A stretch of DNA of 64,000 bases from Vibrio ishigakensis (GCF_024347675.1 NZ_AP024882.1:1-64000), one strand, 5' to 3'; counted from the stretch's first letter, positions 34,037 through 43,355 are shown. The notes: a model not told the origin generated them from the letters alone. Numbers and translations are program-made.

Positions 34037-35026
34037 TTACAGCTCAGCAGAAATCTTCGCTGCTACGTCTGCAGGCACCCACGCCTTCCAGATATCTGGC
34101 GAGGTTTCAAAGAAGTGATACATAGCGTCTTCCGAGTCCGCTTGCTCATCTTCCATCCAAGCCAACAGCTTGTTCATGTCTGTGTTTTTAAATCCACGCT
34201 TGCCTAGATACTCCATTGCAGCGGGATTCTTGTTCGAGAAGGTGGTCGCAACCACAGTATTCACTGGGGAAGGCGGATACATGGTCACTTTCGGATTTTC
34301 ACAAGTGTCTTGAGTGGTGCAGTTCAGGAACTCTTCTTCGTTAACGCCACTGCCAAAGTCCACCTTGATCATTTCATATTTACCTAGCACCGCCGTTGGT
34401 GCCCAGTAATAACCAAACCAGCCCTCTTTGCGCTCATAGGCCTTAGCTATGGAGCCTGAAAGACCAGCACTGGATCCTGAATCAATAAGCTCAAAACCCG
34501 CATCTTCCAATTCGAGCGCTTCAAACAAATTGCCACCGGAGATCTGACAGCCCCAACCCGCCGGACACCCATAGAAGCCACCTACGTCTGGGTTTTCTGG
34601 GTGTTTAAACAGCTTAGCGTGCTTCTTCACCCCTTCGATTGTGGTGAGCTCAGGGTATTTCTCGACCATATATTTAGGTACCCAGAAACCCTCTTCACCC
34701 CCATCGACCAAAGCTTTGCCTGCATAGGCAAGGCGCCCCTCTTCGACACCCTTGTCGATGGCATCTTTAACCGAGTTGGTCCAAAGCTCAGGGGCGATAT
34801 CTGGTTGGCCCTTTTCAATCATGGACGTAGCAGTTGGCATGGTATCGCCTGGGATGAGTTCAGCATCGCAGTCATAACCATGTTCTAGGATAAAGCGGTC
34901 GATATTGGCGATAACACTGGCCGAGTTCCAGTTCATATCAGCGATGGTGACAGATCCACACTCGTTTGCGTGAGCCTGTGTGGTGAATGCAGTAAGTAGC
35001 GTCAGCGACGCCAGTTTCCATTTCAT
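34037..35026 (-). CDS. proX: Glycine betaine/proline periplasmic binding protein
   Basis: 329 residues with a signal peptide (AHA-N near residue 21). The mature chain has VTIADMNWNSASVIANIDRFIL and GYYWAPTAVLGKYEM, of the ProX-like OpuAC family, with tryptophans that form the aromatic box for the quaternary amine. Four cysteines in pairs (YGCPAGWGC, NCTTQDTC) may form disulfides. AAGGAC precedes the ATG. In several vibrios this operon follows betIBA; here no bet genes are present, so it must have its own promoter in 35027-35226, where I see AT-rich sequence but no certain boxes. Confidence 0.93.
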   Translation of the reverse strand: MKWKLASLTLLTAFTTQAHANECGSVTIADMNWNSASVIANIDRFILEHGYDCDAELIPGDTMPTATSMIEKGQPDIAPELWTNSVKDAIDKGVEEGRLAYAGKALVDGGEEGFWVPKYMVEKYPELTTIEGVKKHAKLFKHPENPDVGGFYGCPAGWGCQISGGNLFEALELEDAGFELIDSGSSAGLSGSIAKAYERKEGWFGYYWAPTAVLGKYEMIKVDFGSGVNEEEFLNCTTQDTCENPKVTMYPPSPVNTVVATTFSNKNPAAMEYLGKRGFKNTDMNKLLAWMEDEQADSEDAMYHFFETSPDIWKAWVPADVAAKISAEL

Positions 35027-35226
35027 GCGAAGTCCTTGTTATTTGAGTTCCATCAAGCCAACTCACGGTTTTACTAAGTCCTACTATTAATTCAGATTTC
35101 TTACTAAAAGTCTGAGTTAATACTCTTACGTACCGTAAATTAGTTGCTTAATAACAAGTATTTGCCTGAATCTGGGTTAAATCAAATTACTTGGCCATGT
35201 TCTTAGAAAAGTGTGAAATCAATTAG

Positions 35227-36174
35227 TTAGGATTGGGAGGCTTTGAAAATCTCCGTTTCAGGGTAAAAGGCGTACCAAGCAAACCAATATAGTAAGGTTG
35301 AAGGCACTGTCTCCCCTTTTGAATTGCTGATCCAAGCCGAGCGTGTATTTTTATCCCAGTGGATCAGATATTGTTTTCCTTCAAACTGATACTTGAACTC
35401 GCTCTCACCTAATCGCTCAATCTCTTTAAATGGAAAGGCAACTTGAAACACCTTGCCTTTTAATCCCAGTACCATCTCTTTTGGGTGATACGCTTTCGGT
35501 GCCTGATTGGCCACTGGAAAATAAATGGCGGGGGTCTTAGCGTAGCCTGCATAAGGATCTCTGCTGTAGTCGCGCCTAAAACCCGTATCGGTAGAAAGTA
35601 CCAAGGTATCTGGGTTGCGCGCCATCCAGTTGCCCCACAAATCAAGAGACATAGGTATTTGTTCTAGGCTGGTTCCAACCAGCTTCCCTGATACCGCCTC
35701 GCCATGGATCTGCGACCATAAAGATTCCGTTTCGCTGTCGTACATAAGCACATCTGAACTGTACAAAAGGCCAGAAACACCAAAGTTTAGCGAGCGCTTG
35801 GAGAAGCTCTTGGGCTCTGCCTTAAACGCCATACCACTGCCACACAATGGGCAATACGAGACCACATACCTACCGCCAGCTATCTTATCGTTCACTATCT
35901 CATGCCAATTAAGAATGCGCAGTGGATAAGCGCGTGCCTCTCCAGCAATGACTAAACCCAAAATAACGTCATCTGATTCAAGATAGGTTGCTTCCTTTCC
36001 CTTTAGCATTTTCGGGTCGGTTAGCGCTGGAATACCATCTTTAGGCGGTCCTCCACTAAGAATGAGTTTGAGAGGCACAGTCGCGTTGCTCAAATCAAAC
36101 CCATTCAAGCTCTTTGCCGTCACACTAAAAGGAATCACTATCAACAGAATTAAGATTCGCAGTAAACCTGGCAT
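35227..36174 (-). CDS. DUF3179 family exported protein
   Basis: 315 residues from ATG 36174, chosen for the GGAGG ribosome site 6 bases upstream and the signal peptide that follows (RILILLIVIPFSVTA). The DUF3179 hallmarks are present: YPLRILNWHEIVND, VSYCPLCGSGMAF (CPLC) and ESLWSQIHGEAVSG. The biochemical role of DUF3179 proteins is unknown; the conserved CPLCG suggests metal or thiol chemistry in the periplasm. The gene is divergent from the DUF3047 gene. Confidence 0.88.
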   Translation of the reverse strand: MPGLLRILILLIVIPFSVTAKSLNGFDLSNATVPLKLILSGGPPKDGIPALTDPKMLKGKEATYLESDDVILGLVIAGEARAYPLRILNWHEIVNDKIAGGRYVVSYCPLCGSGMAFKAEPKSFSKRSLNFGVSGLLYSSDVLMYDSETESLWSQIHGEAVSGKLVGTSLEQIPMSLDLWGNWMARNPDTLVLSTDTGFRRDYSRDPYAGYAKTPAIYFPVANQAPKAYHPKEMVLGLKGKVFQVAFPFKEIERLGESEFKYQFEGKQYLIHWDKNTRSAWISNSKGETVPSTLLYWFAWYAFYPETEIFKASQS

Positions 36175-36341
36175 AACAACCTCCGAAGCTTTGCCATAAA
36201 CAACTAGACCGAGGTGACCTATTTTTGCTTTCAATCTCGAGCGAATGCGTAATACGTTAGCTGACGCGCTAAATGCTGATAGTTGCTGTGATAGCATCAT
36301 AAGTCGCAACAAGAATAATTATCTGGAACTGATTTGCTCAT

Positions 36342-37004
36342 ATGAAACACCTGCTTGCCCTTCTTACCACAATTGCTTTTTCTGCCCATGCCCATGCCCA
36401 TGTGCCACTGCTAGCGGTAGAAAAAGGCATTGATAACTGGGAAAAAGAGGTGTTTTCCGACGAGACTCGCTATGCGGTGAAAGAGATCAATGGCGTCAAG
36501 GCGGTTAAAGCCAGCAGTCACAATTCTGCTTCTGGCTTGGTACTGAAAAAGAAAATAGACCTTGCCGAGACCCCTTACCTAAATTGGAGCTGGAAAGTAT
36601 CTCAAGGCCTGCCCGCTCTGGATGAACAAAGCAAAAACGGAGACGACTATGCCGCTCGCATCTATATAGTGAAAGATGGTGGCATCATGATCTGGAATAT
36701 GAAGGTGCTGAACTACGTTTGGTCGAGCTCACAATCAATTGGCACCAGCTGGAACAACGCCTTCGCAGGATCTCACGTAAAGATGCTAGCCTTGCAAGGC
36801 AGTGGCTCTCAAACCAACCATTGGTACAGTGAGAGGCGCAACATCTATCAAGATATGATTGAGCAGTTTGGTGACAAAGGAAGCGATGCTGCGAATCTCA
36901 AGGCATACCGTTATGTTGATGCAGTGGCGATTATGACGGATACAGATAACAGTGGAAGCAACGCCGAATCCTACTATGGAAATATCTGGCTAAGCTCTCA
37001 ATAG
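36342..37004 (+). CDS. DUF3047 family exported protein
   Basis: 220 residues with a signal peptide (AFSAHAHAH). The coding of this stretch contains a threefold GCCCAT repeat giving His-Ala-His-Ala-His, which lies at or just after the cleavage site. The mature part shows the DUF3047 pattern (PYLNWSWKVSQGLP, GDDYAARIYIV, YVDAVAIMTDTDNSG), probably a jelly-roll. Function unknown. Divergent from the DUF3179 gene; these two families often sit near each other in marine bacteria as I recall, which is not evidence of a shared role. Confidence 0.85.
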   Translation: MKHLLALLTTIAFSAHAHAHVPLLAVEKGIDNWEKEVFSDETRYAVKEINGVKAVKASSHNSASGLVLKKKIDLAETPYLNWSWKVSQGLPALDEQSKNGDDYAARIYIVKDGGIMIWNMKVLNYVWSSSQSIGTSWNNAFAGSHVKMLALQGSGSQTNHWYSERRNIYQDMIEQFGDKGSDAANLKAYRYVDAVAIMTDTDNSGSNAESYYGNIWLSSQ

Positions 37005-37120
37005 ATGCATAAAGCTTGCCTCAGCGTTGTCAGTACGTCATGCTATTAGAGTAAATGGAATTTTATGGCTCTCTCTTTGGATAGTTTTCCGAAAAAGAAA
37101 GAGCAAGATAGGAAATCATC

Positions 37121-37702
37121 ATGAAGAGATCCGGCTTCACTCTCATTGAACTCATCGTTGTGCTCGTCATTCTCGGCGTGCTGGCTATTGTGGCCGCCCC
37201 TAAATTCCTAAACCTGCAACAAGACGCTCGAATCACTACCCTAGAAGGCTTCAAAACCGCAATGCAGGGTGTGATCACCCAGGTGCAATCTAAATCCTAT
37301 ATCGAAGGTTTAACCCCAGAAGCCACCAACCCAGGCAACAGCGCCCAAGACCGCTACATCATTGACTTTGGGATCGGCAGTGTAGAAGTAGACTGGGGCA
37401 CCCTTTGTCCAGAGAGTCGAGGCGAGCAAGGCGATTCACTAACCATGATAGATTTCATGATCTTGGACGAAAGCGGTGGCTCAACCTTTGACTTTGGCAA
37501 CCGTCATACCGTGATTGGTTATGACTACTCATTCAGTAGTAGCCAACTAAATAGCGCCTACTTTGCCGATGAAGACCTACCAGACGGGTGCTACGTCATC
37601 TATGACTCATTCGGTGGTCGTGGGGGCCCTGGCGGCAACAACAACACCTGCCCACCAGAGGGCTGCACCTGTGATGTTAGAGTCGTGGATACCACGTGTT
37701 GA
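37121..37702 (+). CDS. Orphan type IV pilin-like protein
   Basis: 193 residues with a class III prepilin leader: MKRSG/FTLIELIVVLVILGVLAIVAAPKFLNLQQDAR, i.e. G5-F6 cleavage site and E10 of the mature assembly domain. The globular part has cysteines at TLCPES and DGCYVI plus a Cys-rich end (TCPPEGCTCD...TTC). It resembles MshA/PilE-type major pilins or type II secretion pseudopilins. There is no prepilin peptidase, ATPase or secretin gene nearby, so it must use assembly machinery encoded elsewhere. Its glycine-rich stretch before the Cys tail is unusual. Confidence 0.85.
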   Translation: MKRSGFTLIELIVVLVILGVLAIVAAPKFLNLQQDARITTLEGFKTAMQGVITQVQSKSYIEGLTPEATNPGNSAQDRYIIDFGIGSVEVDWGTLCPESRGEQGDSLTMIDFMILDESGGSTFDFGNRHTVIGYDYSFSSSQLNSAYFADEDLPDGCYVIYDSFGGRGGPGGNNNTCPPEGCTCDVRVVDTTC

Positions 37703-37710
37703 TAGCCTAG

Positions 37711-38607
37711 CTATCTCTTCTTCTCGCTAATGGCAACTATGGCTACCGCCATCAAAATAAGACCCGTTGCCAAGTAGTCTCTCAGTTCTATCGCCTCTCC
37801 TAGTAAGCCACCGCCAATGGCGAGAGCCACCACAGGTGGGATATAGGTAACCGATGAAGCGGTAAGTGCACCCAGCTTTTCTATGATGAAGTAGTAGCAA
37901 AGATAAGCCATACCAGTGCCCAGTATACCTAGCCCGAAAATGCTGGATACCAATGACAGAGTTGAGGTGGTGATGTTTGAGATGCCAGTAGAATCTGTGA
38001 TAAACAGCGAAATCAATAGTCCCGCCCCAAGCTGATAAGTGGTTAAAGCAAGCGCAGAAATCTGCAACGGACTAATAAAACGCTTAGCGTACACAAAAGA
38101 AAAGCCGAGGCTCATGGCACCCAACACCATATACAACGCACCTTGGGTTGTACTCGACCCTAACTCAGCGCCAAACGGTCTCGCCAACACTAGAATCCCG
38201 ATAAACCCTAGCAAGGTGCCAATTAATTTCCACTTGGTAATGGGCTCTTCTTTCAAAAACAGCGCTGCCGCAAACATAGAAAACAGTGGAATAGCCCCAC
38301 TGATGGCTCCTGCGATCCCAGAGGTCAGCAACGAGGTACCTTTCGCGAACCCAAAATAGTAGATGATGGTCGCGAGCAAGCCCATTGCCAGGAAGTGGTG
38401 AAAGTGCTTCAGATGAGAAAGCTGAATTGCGCCTTTAGCTAAAGCAAAAATCAAGATAGGAACGAAGCCAAAGAACACGCGCACAAACACGATTTGCAAC
38501 GGAGAAATCAGCTCGGTTGCTAGCTTCATAAAGATAAAGTTACTGCCCCATATGAAGCCTACAAAGGCAAAGGCGAACAGCGCAAGGTGGTTCCTAATCG
38601 TCGACAT
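37711..38607 (-). CDS. EamA/DMT-family transporter
   Basis: 298 residues, ten hydrophobic helices in two EamA repeats (GFIWGSNFIFMKLATE..., and SVTYIPPVVALAIGGGLLGEAIE). Members export or import metabolites across the inner membrane; the substrate is unknown. It is divergent from a LysR gene, the usual arrangement for a regulator and its target. Confidence 0.88.
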   Translation of the reverse strand: MSTIRNHLALFAFAFVGFIWGSNFIFMKLATELISPLQIVFVRVFFGFVPILIFALAKGAIQLSHLKHFHHFLAMGLLATIIYYFGFAKGTSLLTSGIAGAISGAIPLFSMFAAALFLKEEPITKWKLIGTLLGFIGILVLARPFGAELGSSTTQGALYMVLGAMSLGFSFVYAKRFISPLQISALALTTYQLGAGLLISLFITDSTGISNITTSTLSLVSSIFGLGILGTGMAYLCYYFIIEKLGALTASSVTYIPPVVALAIGGGLLGEAIELRDYLATGLILMAVAIVAISEKKR

Positions 38608-38670
38608 TCTTTCTAATCAATTGGTGAAAAACAGGATTATTTTGAAGCAATCAAACCTCTCATGTAAAAT

Positions 38671-38697
38671 GATATCTTATGACAGCAGATATCTTAT
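38671..38697. promoter_or_regulatory. Direct repeat GATATCTTAT x2 in the EamA/LysR divergent gap
   Basis: GATATCTTAT occurs at 38671-38680 and again at 38688-38697, a 17-base period; each contains the palindrome GATATC. The gap is 117 bases, and LysR proteins bind such paired sites to control the divergent gene. Confidence 0.45.
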
Positions 38698-38724
38698 TTT
38701 TTGATAGCGAGGTACTTCGCAATT

Positions 38725-39612
38725 ATGGACTTCAAGAAGCTTCGAACATTTCAATGCGCAGCGCAAACACTCAATTTTAGCGAGGCGTCGAATCAGCTTG
38801 GCTATGTGCAGTCTGCCGTTACCAACCAAATTAAAGCACTAGAGAGCGAACTAGAGACCACGCTTTTTGAACGAAATGGTCGTGGCGTTGCTTTGACAGA
38901 GGCGGGTGAACAGCTGCTTCACTACAGCCAAAAGCTCATTGCAATGCGAGAAGAGGCGAAGTCTGTGGTGAGTAAATCAGACTCCAATAAGCCAATTCGA
39001 ATTGGCGGACACGAAACCATCATCACTTATCATCTACCTAGACTGCTACAAGCCTACTGTGAGCAGCACCCGAGCGCCCGATTTGTGATTCAACCGACAC
39101 CAGTTTCCAACCTAAAAAATGATGTGCTAGCCAACGCCCTGGATTTGGCCTTTATCTTAGAAAAGCCATTTCAGCGACAAGGCTTGAGAGTGCACACCTA
39201 TCAAACTGAACCAATAGCCATAGTGTGCTCACCCCAAAACCCACTGGCGAAACAAACCGAGGTAAGATTAGACCAGCTCGCTGACCGTCATCTATTGCTG
39301 ACAGAAAAAGGGTGCTGCTACCGACATCAATTCGAGCAAAAGCTAATAGAAGCCGGTGTGCTCAAGCCATCGAACATCAGTGAGTTCATAAGCATAGAGA
39401 CCATAAAGCAGTGCACTAAGCTCGACATGGGTATCGCCGCGCTAAGTCTTGCTTCGGTGAAAGATGAATTAGACAGTGGTGAACTGCAAAGACTGCAAGT
39501 GAAGGGGGTTGAGCTCAGCTCCAACGTGCACTGCGCCTTCAATCAAAAAGAGCAGTGGCCGCCCAGAGTGAAGCAGTTTATTGAGTTTTGCCTCCGCTAC
39601 CAGTTCAGCTAG
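38725..39612 (+). CDS. LysR-family regulator, divergent from EamA transporter
   Basis: 295 residues from ATG 38725; the frame is open from a TTG at 38701 but the ATG directly precedes DFKKLRTF, the usual LysR start. HTH: LNFSEASNQLGYVQSAVTNQIKALE. The effector domain starts near residue 90. It probably regulates the transporter gene across the gap. The last four bases overlap the converging gene at 39609. Confidence 0.9.
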   Translation: MDFKKLRTFQCAAQTLNFSEASNQLGYVQSAVTNQIKALESELETTLFERNGRGVALTEAGEQLLHYSQKLIAMREEAKSVVSKSDSNKPIRIGGHETIITYHLPRLLQAYCEQHPSARFVIQPTPVSNLKNDVLANALDLAFILEKPFQRQGLRVHTYQTEPIAIVCSPQNPLAKQTEVRLDQLADRHLLLTEKGCCYRHQFEQKLIEAGVLKPSNISEFISIETIKQCTKLDMGIAALSLASVKDELDSGELQRLQVKGVELSSNVHCAFNQKEQWPPRVKQFIEFCLRYQFS

Positions 39613-40085
39613 GGCTCTTTCACTATCTTCCAATTTGAGTGTCCTGGGGCTAAGGTTCTTTTCGTGGGATCAACATGGGTCTCAAACTTATCATCCACTA
39701 CGGTTTGGCCATCGGCGATGATCCTCACCCTTGGAAACATATTCCAGCTTGTGCCAAGGGCGGCCCACTTCCCTGCCATAAAGCTGACTTTGAGCGAGAA
39801 ACTTCCATCCAGCCCCTGCAAAGAATGATGGTAACTCCGAGGGCCATGACAAGCATTGCCACTACAGATATCCAATTGTGAGATTGTTAGTTGTTTAGAA
39901 CTATCCTTGAACAGGGTCAGAAAGGTGTATTGATAACTCCCGGGGCGAAATGTAGGCGTTACGTCTTGGTGATACCAAACATCCACCTCGATAGTGTTTT
40001 TGTAGCGGATGCTACTGGAAATAGACATCTCTTGGTCAATCTCTATCACACCCTGCTCGTGTAAACTTCTTAGGTCTTCCATCAT
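39609..40085 (-). CDS. Uncharacterised protein with CSGNACHG segment
   Basis: 158 residues, no signal peptide or membrane helix, beta-rich. A GAGG site 9 bases before the first of two consecutive ATGs supports the start. The segment CSGNACHGPRSYHH contains two Cys and three His and could bind metal. I do not recognise the family. It overlaps the end of the LysR gene by four bases in convergent direction. Confidence 0.65.
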   Translation of the reverse strand: MMEDLRSLHEQGVIEIDQEMSISSSIRYKNTIEVDVWYHQDVTPTFRPGSYQYTFLTLFKDSSKQLTISQLDICSGNACHGPRSYHHSLQGLDGSFSLKVSFMAGKWAALGTSWNMFPRVRIIADGQTVVDDKFETHVDPTKRTLAPGHSNWKIVKEP

Positions 40086-40146
40086 AAAAAGTAACCTCGC
40101 ATGCTAAATTCGCACTTAGGATCTTTCCTAGATTGAGACCTTAAGC

Positions 40147-40758
40147 TTAGGACGAGTATTGAACCTTGAGCAAAGGCCAATGGATGAGCCAAGATTTCGA
40201 TTCCACTCTTTGCATGAATATCTCTTTGCTGCGCTTAGGATTGTGAGTAATAAAGTTCTCAAACAAGGACTCAACATCAAAGGCAGAAACACACTCATAC
40301 CTGCCCTGTCCGACCTGCCTAACACCAATCGCCGTTTCTTTCTCTGGCCAAAAACTCATGGCATCCAATGAGGATACGTAAGGCCTGTCACCGTTGCGGA
40401 CATGCATTCTAGCCTGATTGCGCACCTGCCAATTAAGAGATGGCATGCACTGTTTTAGCTGAGATTCATATTCAAGATAAGCCGTTGAATTCTGCTCTCT
40501 TGGATCGAAATAGATAAGGTCAACATCATTGAGCGGGGTTGGCTTTTCAAAACCATGTATTGAGTCCCAAACCAGATTTCGCACAAAGCCAGCCGCTAAA
40601 TAGCTGTCAGGAAGGTTTAGCTCATATGCATGAGACAGCGCTTCTAATCGCACTGGGTCTTGTTTGAGTAAGTCTAGAATTCTATCCATGCTGTCTTTTT
40701 GCAGCGCTCTATTTAAGCGTGCCATTGCTCGCTGCCAATCTGCGCGTATCCTTATCAA
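40147..40758 (-). CDS. Nucleotidyltransferase-family protein (NTP_transf_6 type)
   Basis: About 203 residues. The segment AAGFVRNLVWDSIHG followed by LNDVDLIYFD (NDVD as the catalytic acid pair) matches the NTP_transf_6/COG3575 family, whose substrate is unknown. The first ATG overlaps the HD gene upstream by 50 bases; internal ATGs at 40725 and 40689 would reduce or remove the overlap, so the start is uncertain. It is probably translated from the same mRNA as the HD gene. Confidence 0.82.
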   Translation of the reverse strand: MIRIRADWQRAMARLNRALQKDSMDRILDLLKQDPVRLEALSHAYELNLPDSYLAAGFVRNLVWDSIHGFEKPTPLNDVDLIYFDPREQNSTAYLEYESQLKQCMPSLNWQVRNQARMHVRNGDRPYVSSLDAMSFWPEKETAIGVRQVGQGRYECVSAFDVESLFENFITHNPKRSKEIFMQRVESKSWLIHWPLLKVQYSS

Positions 40759-41293
40759 TCTCCACTCGCAATGAAGAAGTCAGCTCATCCTTGTCGGTGT
40801 ACTTCTTGCCGTAGCTAAGATTGAAACCATAGTCGAAGGTATCTGGGTTAATACCCTGAGTATGCTGTAGTAAGGTTTCGATTTTATCTAGCGCTTTCGC
40901 GAGCTTTGCCTCTTCGGATAGGACATTTTCATAATCATCCCAGAGGGCAATAATCTCAGTTTGTAGATGCTGTGGGAGGGGTTTGATTAAGGTTAAAAGA
41001 TCCAGACGTTCTTGTATTCCCTTGTCCTCACCTTCCACCTGATCGACCGCGGCAATGTCTCCACCAATAGCCTCCCCTAAGTCGTGAATAATGCACATCT
41101 TAATCAGCTTTAAAGGGTCGATATTGTCATATTGCTCGGCGAGGAGCATTGCCATCAAACAAAGACGCCAACTGTGTTCAGCTGTGCTCTCCACCCTACC
41201 CTTGGTGGTATAGGCTCTTTGCAGTGTATTCTTTAACTGCTCAGCCTCTCTTAAAAAAGCAAGAATGCCTTGTATGTCTTTAATCTTTTCCAT
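40709..41293 (-). CDS. HD-domain phosphohydrolase (YfbR/HDDC2-like)
   Basis: 194 residues from ATG 41293 (GGGA 8 bases upstream; a TTG at 41305 is less likely). HD-domain ligands are seen: STAEHSWR, then IHDLGEAIGGD, and an aspartate at KALDKIE. This matches the 5'-deoxynucleotidase-like HD family (HDDC2/YfbR) acting on nucleoside monophosphates in the cytoplasm. The gene ends 50 bases inside the nucleotidyltransferase gene as read. Confidence 0.88.
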   Translation of the reverse strand: MEKIKDIQGILAFLREAEQLKNTLQRAYTTKGRVESTAEHSWRLCLMAMLLAEQYDNIDPLKLIKMCIIHDLGEAIGGDIAAVDQVEGEDKGIQERLDLLTLIKPLPQHLQTEIIALWDDYENVLSEEAKLAKALDKIETLLQHTQGINPDTFDYGFNLSYGKKYTDKDELTSSLRVEIDKDTRRLAASNGTLK

Positions 41294-41314
41294 GATTAAT
41301 CCCAAAAAATGAGC

Positions 41315-41743
41315 CTAGCTCGGCTGTGCCAGTTTCGACATATAGTAGAAATTGTCTTCTTGCTTATCTACCGCATAGCCTGCTCGTAGATAGAGCTGAT
41401 ACGCTGGGCTTATTTTGAACACCCTAAGCCTAACGAAGTCGGCTCCAGACTGAAGTGCCAGTTCCTCTACTTTAGCAAGCGCCTCGCGACCTATGCCTTG
41501 ACCCTGCAGTTCAGCACTCACCTGCAAATCTCGCAGATAACAGCCCTCGGCATCAAATTGCAATCGAATCGCACCCGCTACCTCTCCATTCACCAGAACA
41601 TCCCAGTTCTGCAAACCTTGGATCTGCTCCTCTATCTTTGAGCGCTCCCAGTTGACCCGATAGTTCTCGTAATAGGTTTGCATATTGTTATAGGTTATCT
41701 GTGAGGACGCCTTAAAGTCTGTTGTAGGCTGATAGGAAATCAT
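41315..41743 (-). CDS. GNAT-family N-acetyltransferase
   Basis: 142 residues from ATG 41743, with AGGGG 6 bases upstream; a TTG one codon earlier is unlikely. The acetyl-CoA loop is LQVSAELQGQGIGREALAKVE, i.e. the Q/RxxGxG/A motif as QGQGIG. It is followed by a C-terminal AGYAVDK strand. Substrate unknown. Precedes the HD gene by about 20 bases and may share its mRNA. Confidence 0.85.
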   Translation of the reverse strand: MISYQPTTDFKASSQITYNNMQTYYENYRVNWERSKIEEQIQGLQNWDVLVNGEVAGAIRLQFDAEGCYLRDLQVSAELQGQGIGREALAKVEELALQSGADFVRLRVFKISPAYQLYLRAGYAVDKQEDNFYYMSKLAQPS

Positions 41744-41773
41744 CAATACCCCTTTACTTTTGTCATTCTAAAA

Positions 41774-42526
41774 TTACAAGCCACCCGCTAAGTCCAAAAA
41801 ATTCCCAGTAGAGAACGAAGACTTCTCACTGGCTAGCCAATAGATAGCCTCTGCCACTTCTTCTGGCTTTCCACCACGCTGAAGTGGGATGACACTTTTT
41901 AGTCTTTCCACCCTGTGCGGCTCTCCACCGTCGGCATGCATTTCGGTATGGATAAGTCCCGGACGAACGCAGTTTACCCTAATATTCTCTCCGGCTACCT
42001 CGAGTGATAAACCCTTAGTCAAGGTATCGATAGCGCCCTTGGAGGCTGCGTAGTCGATGTACTCATTAGGAGAGCCCGAGCGAGATGCGGTTGAAGAGAC
42101 GTTCACGATCGCTCCACCATGGCCACCATGGCGGGTGGACATGCGTCTCACTGCTTCTTTACAGCAAAGGAAATAACTAGTGACATTGTTGGTTAATATG
42201 GTGTTGATACGCTCTGCGGTCATCTCATCGAGTCTGGTTTGCGCTTGGAGTATTCCGGCATTGTTCACCAAAATCGATAATGTACCGAGCTCACGATCAA
42301 TCGCTTCAAACAGCCTTTGAACATCTGACTCTTGGGAAGCATCAGCTTGTACTGAGATGCAGCGGCCACCAGCAGACTCTATCTCATCGACAACCTTCTG
42401 AGCGGCCTCCGAATTAGACTTGTAATTGATACAGACGCTATAGCCATGTGAGGCAAAAAGCTTTGCCGTAGCGGCGCCAATTCCTCGACCACCACCTGTG
42501 ACCAAAACTATCTTTGAATGACTCAT
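41774..42526 (-). CDS. SDR-family oxidoreductase
   Basis: 250 residues. The classical short-chain dehydrogenase landmarks are present: cofactor loop VTGGGRGIGAATA (7-20), NNAGIL, catalytic Ser in NVSSTAS and YAASKGA. AGGGAT precedes the ATG. It reduces or oxidises a carbonyl/alcohol with NAD(P); the substrate is unknown. It starts 2 bases after the stop of the GNAT gene and is likely coupled to it. Confidence 0.9.
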   Translation of the reverse strand: MSHSKIVLVTGGGRGIGAATAKLFASHGYSVCINYKSNSEAAQKVVDEIESAGGRCISVQADASQESDVQRLFEAIDRELGTLSILVNNAGILQAQTRLDEMTAERINTILTNNVTSYFLCCKEAVRRMSTRHGGHGGAIVNVSSTASRSGSPNEYIDYAASKGAIDTLTKGLSLEVAGENIRVNCVRPGLIHTEMHADGGEPHRVERLKSVIPLQRGGKPEEVAEAIYWLASEKSSFSTGNFLDLAGGL

Positions 42527-42528
42527 AG

Positions 42529-43041
42529 TTATCCCTGCAGTAGCTTGTAGAAAAAGACCGTCGCTTCCAACTCCCCTGAAGAGCTTCGTGCAAACTCTGG
42601 GATCTGCCCTGCCTCAACAAAGCCCATAGAACGATAGAGATCAGAAGCAACATCGCCCAAGCGAGTATCGAGAACTAGCAAAGATAGACCAAGCTCTATG
42701 GCGTTGTGCTCCAACAGGGACATCAACTGTCTAGCGATGCCCTGACCACGCGCATCGGTATGTACCATGAGCTTTTCAACTTCGCCTCGGTGAGAGCCAT
42801 TCGCCTTAGGGCATAGAGATAACTGCACACAACCTAATATTTGCTGACCCTCATGGGCAACAAATACTTTGCGCGAGCCGGAACTCAGATCCGACTCTAC
42901 GCCGTCCCAATAAGCCTTTATCTCTTCAGCATCTACTGGCGATAGAAAACCGACCGAAGCACCGCTTTCTACACTGTCAGTGAGCAACTCTTGCAACTCA
43001 CTTTTAATATCCACAATTGTTCTAATCTCCCTGAGCTCCAC
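42529..43041 (-). CDS. GNAT-family N-acetyltransferase
   Basis: 170 residues with the acetyl-CoA motif VHTDARGQGIARQLM and a terminal strand LEATVFFYKLL. It shares two short patterns with small GNATs that act on antibiotics or amines, but the substrate is unknown. It is the first gene of a minus-strand run that continues with the SDR gene. Confidence 0.87.
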   Translation of the reverse strand: MELREIRTIVDIKSELQELLTDSVESGASVGFLSPVDAEEIKAYWDGVESDLSSGSRKVFVAHEGQQILGCVQLSLCPKANGSHRGEVEKLMVHTDARGQGIARQLMSLLEHNAIELGLSLLVLDTRLGDVASDLYRSMGFVEAGQIPEFARSSSGELEATVFFYKLLQG

Positions 43042-43355
43042 GCAAACATCCTTGTAAGAAAATTATTCGATAAGAGGTGAACTACAACCTATCAGCTGGT
43101 GGCTCTAGTACACTAATCTCACACCACAATAACACGCAATACACTGATTTATATATCAAACATATTTAAAACGGCTTAGTGTTTCCCACTGATAAAGATC
43201 GCGGAAGATTTCGTTAATCCCAATCCCCCTATTTGCTGGTTTCTTGACTCTCCAATTCACACTGTTTATATTGGCGCCGCCTCAGTGGCACACCCTAAAA
43301 TGCACGCCCGCTATCCTGCTTCCATTGGTGCATTTATATTGGTGTAAGTAACATC
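43042..43355. promoter_or_regulatory. Divergent intergenic region with a MATE-gene promoter
   Basis: No gene is seen in these 314 bases. TTGACT (43244-43249) and TATATT (43267-43272), spaced 17 bases, form a good sigma-70-type promoter for the MATE gene, leaving a leader of about 75 bases. ATTGGTG is present twice in that leader. I looked for a riboswitch fold and found none I could name. Confidence 0.6.

Noticed and set aside
43042..43355. Riboswitch upstream of the MATE gene
   Set aside because: No conserved aptamer core could be identified; only an ordinary promoter is supported.
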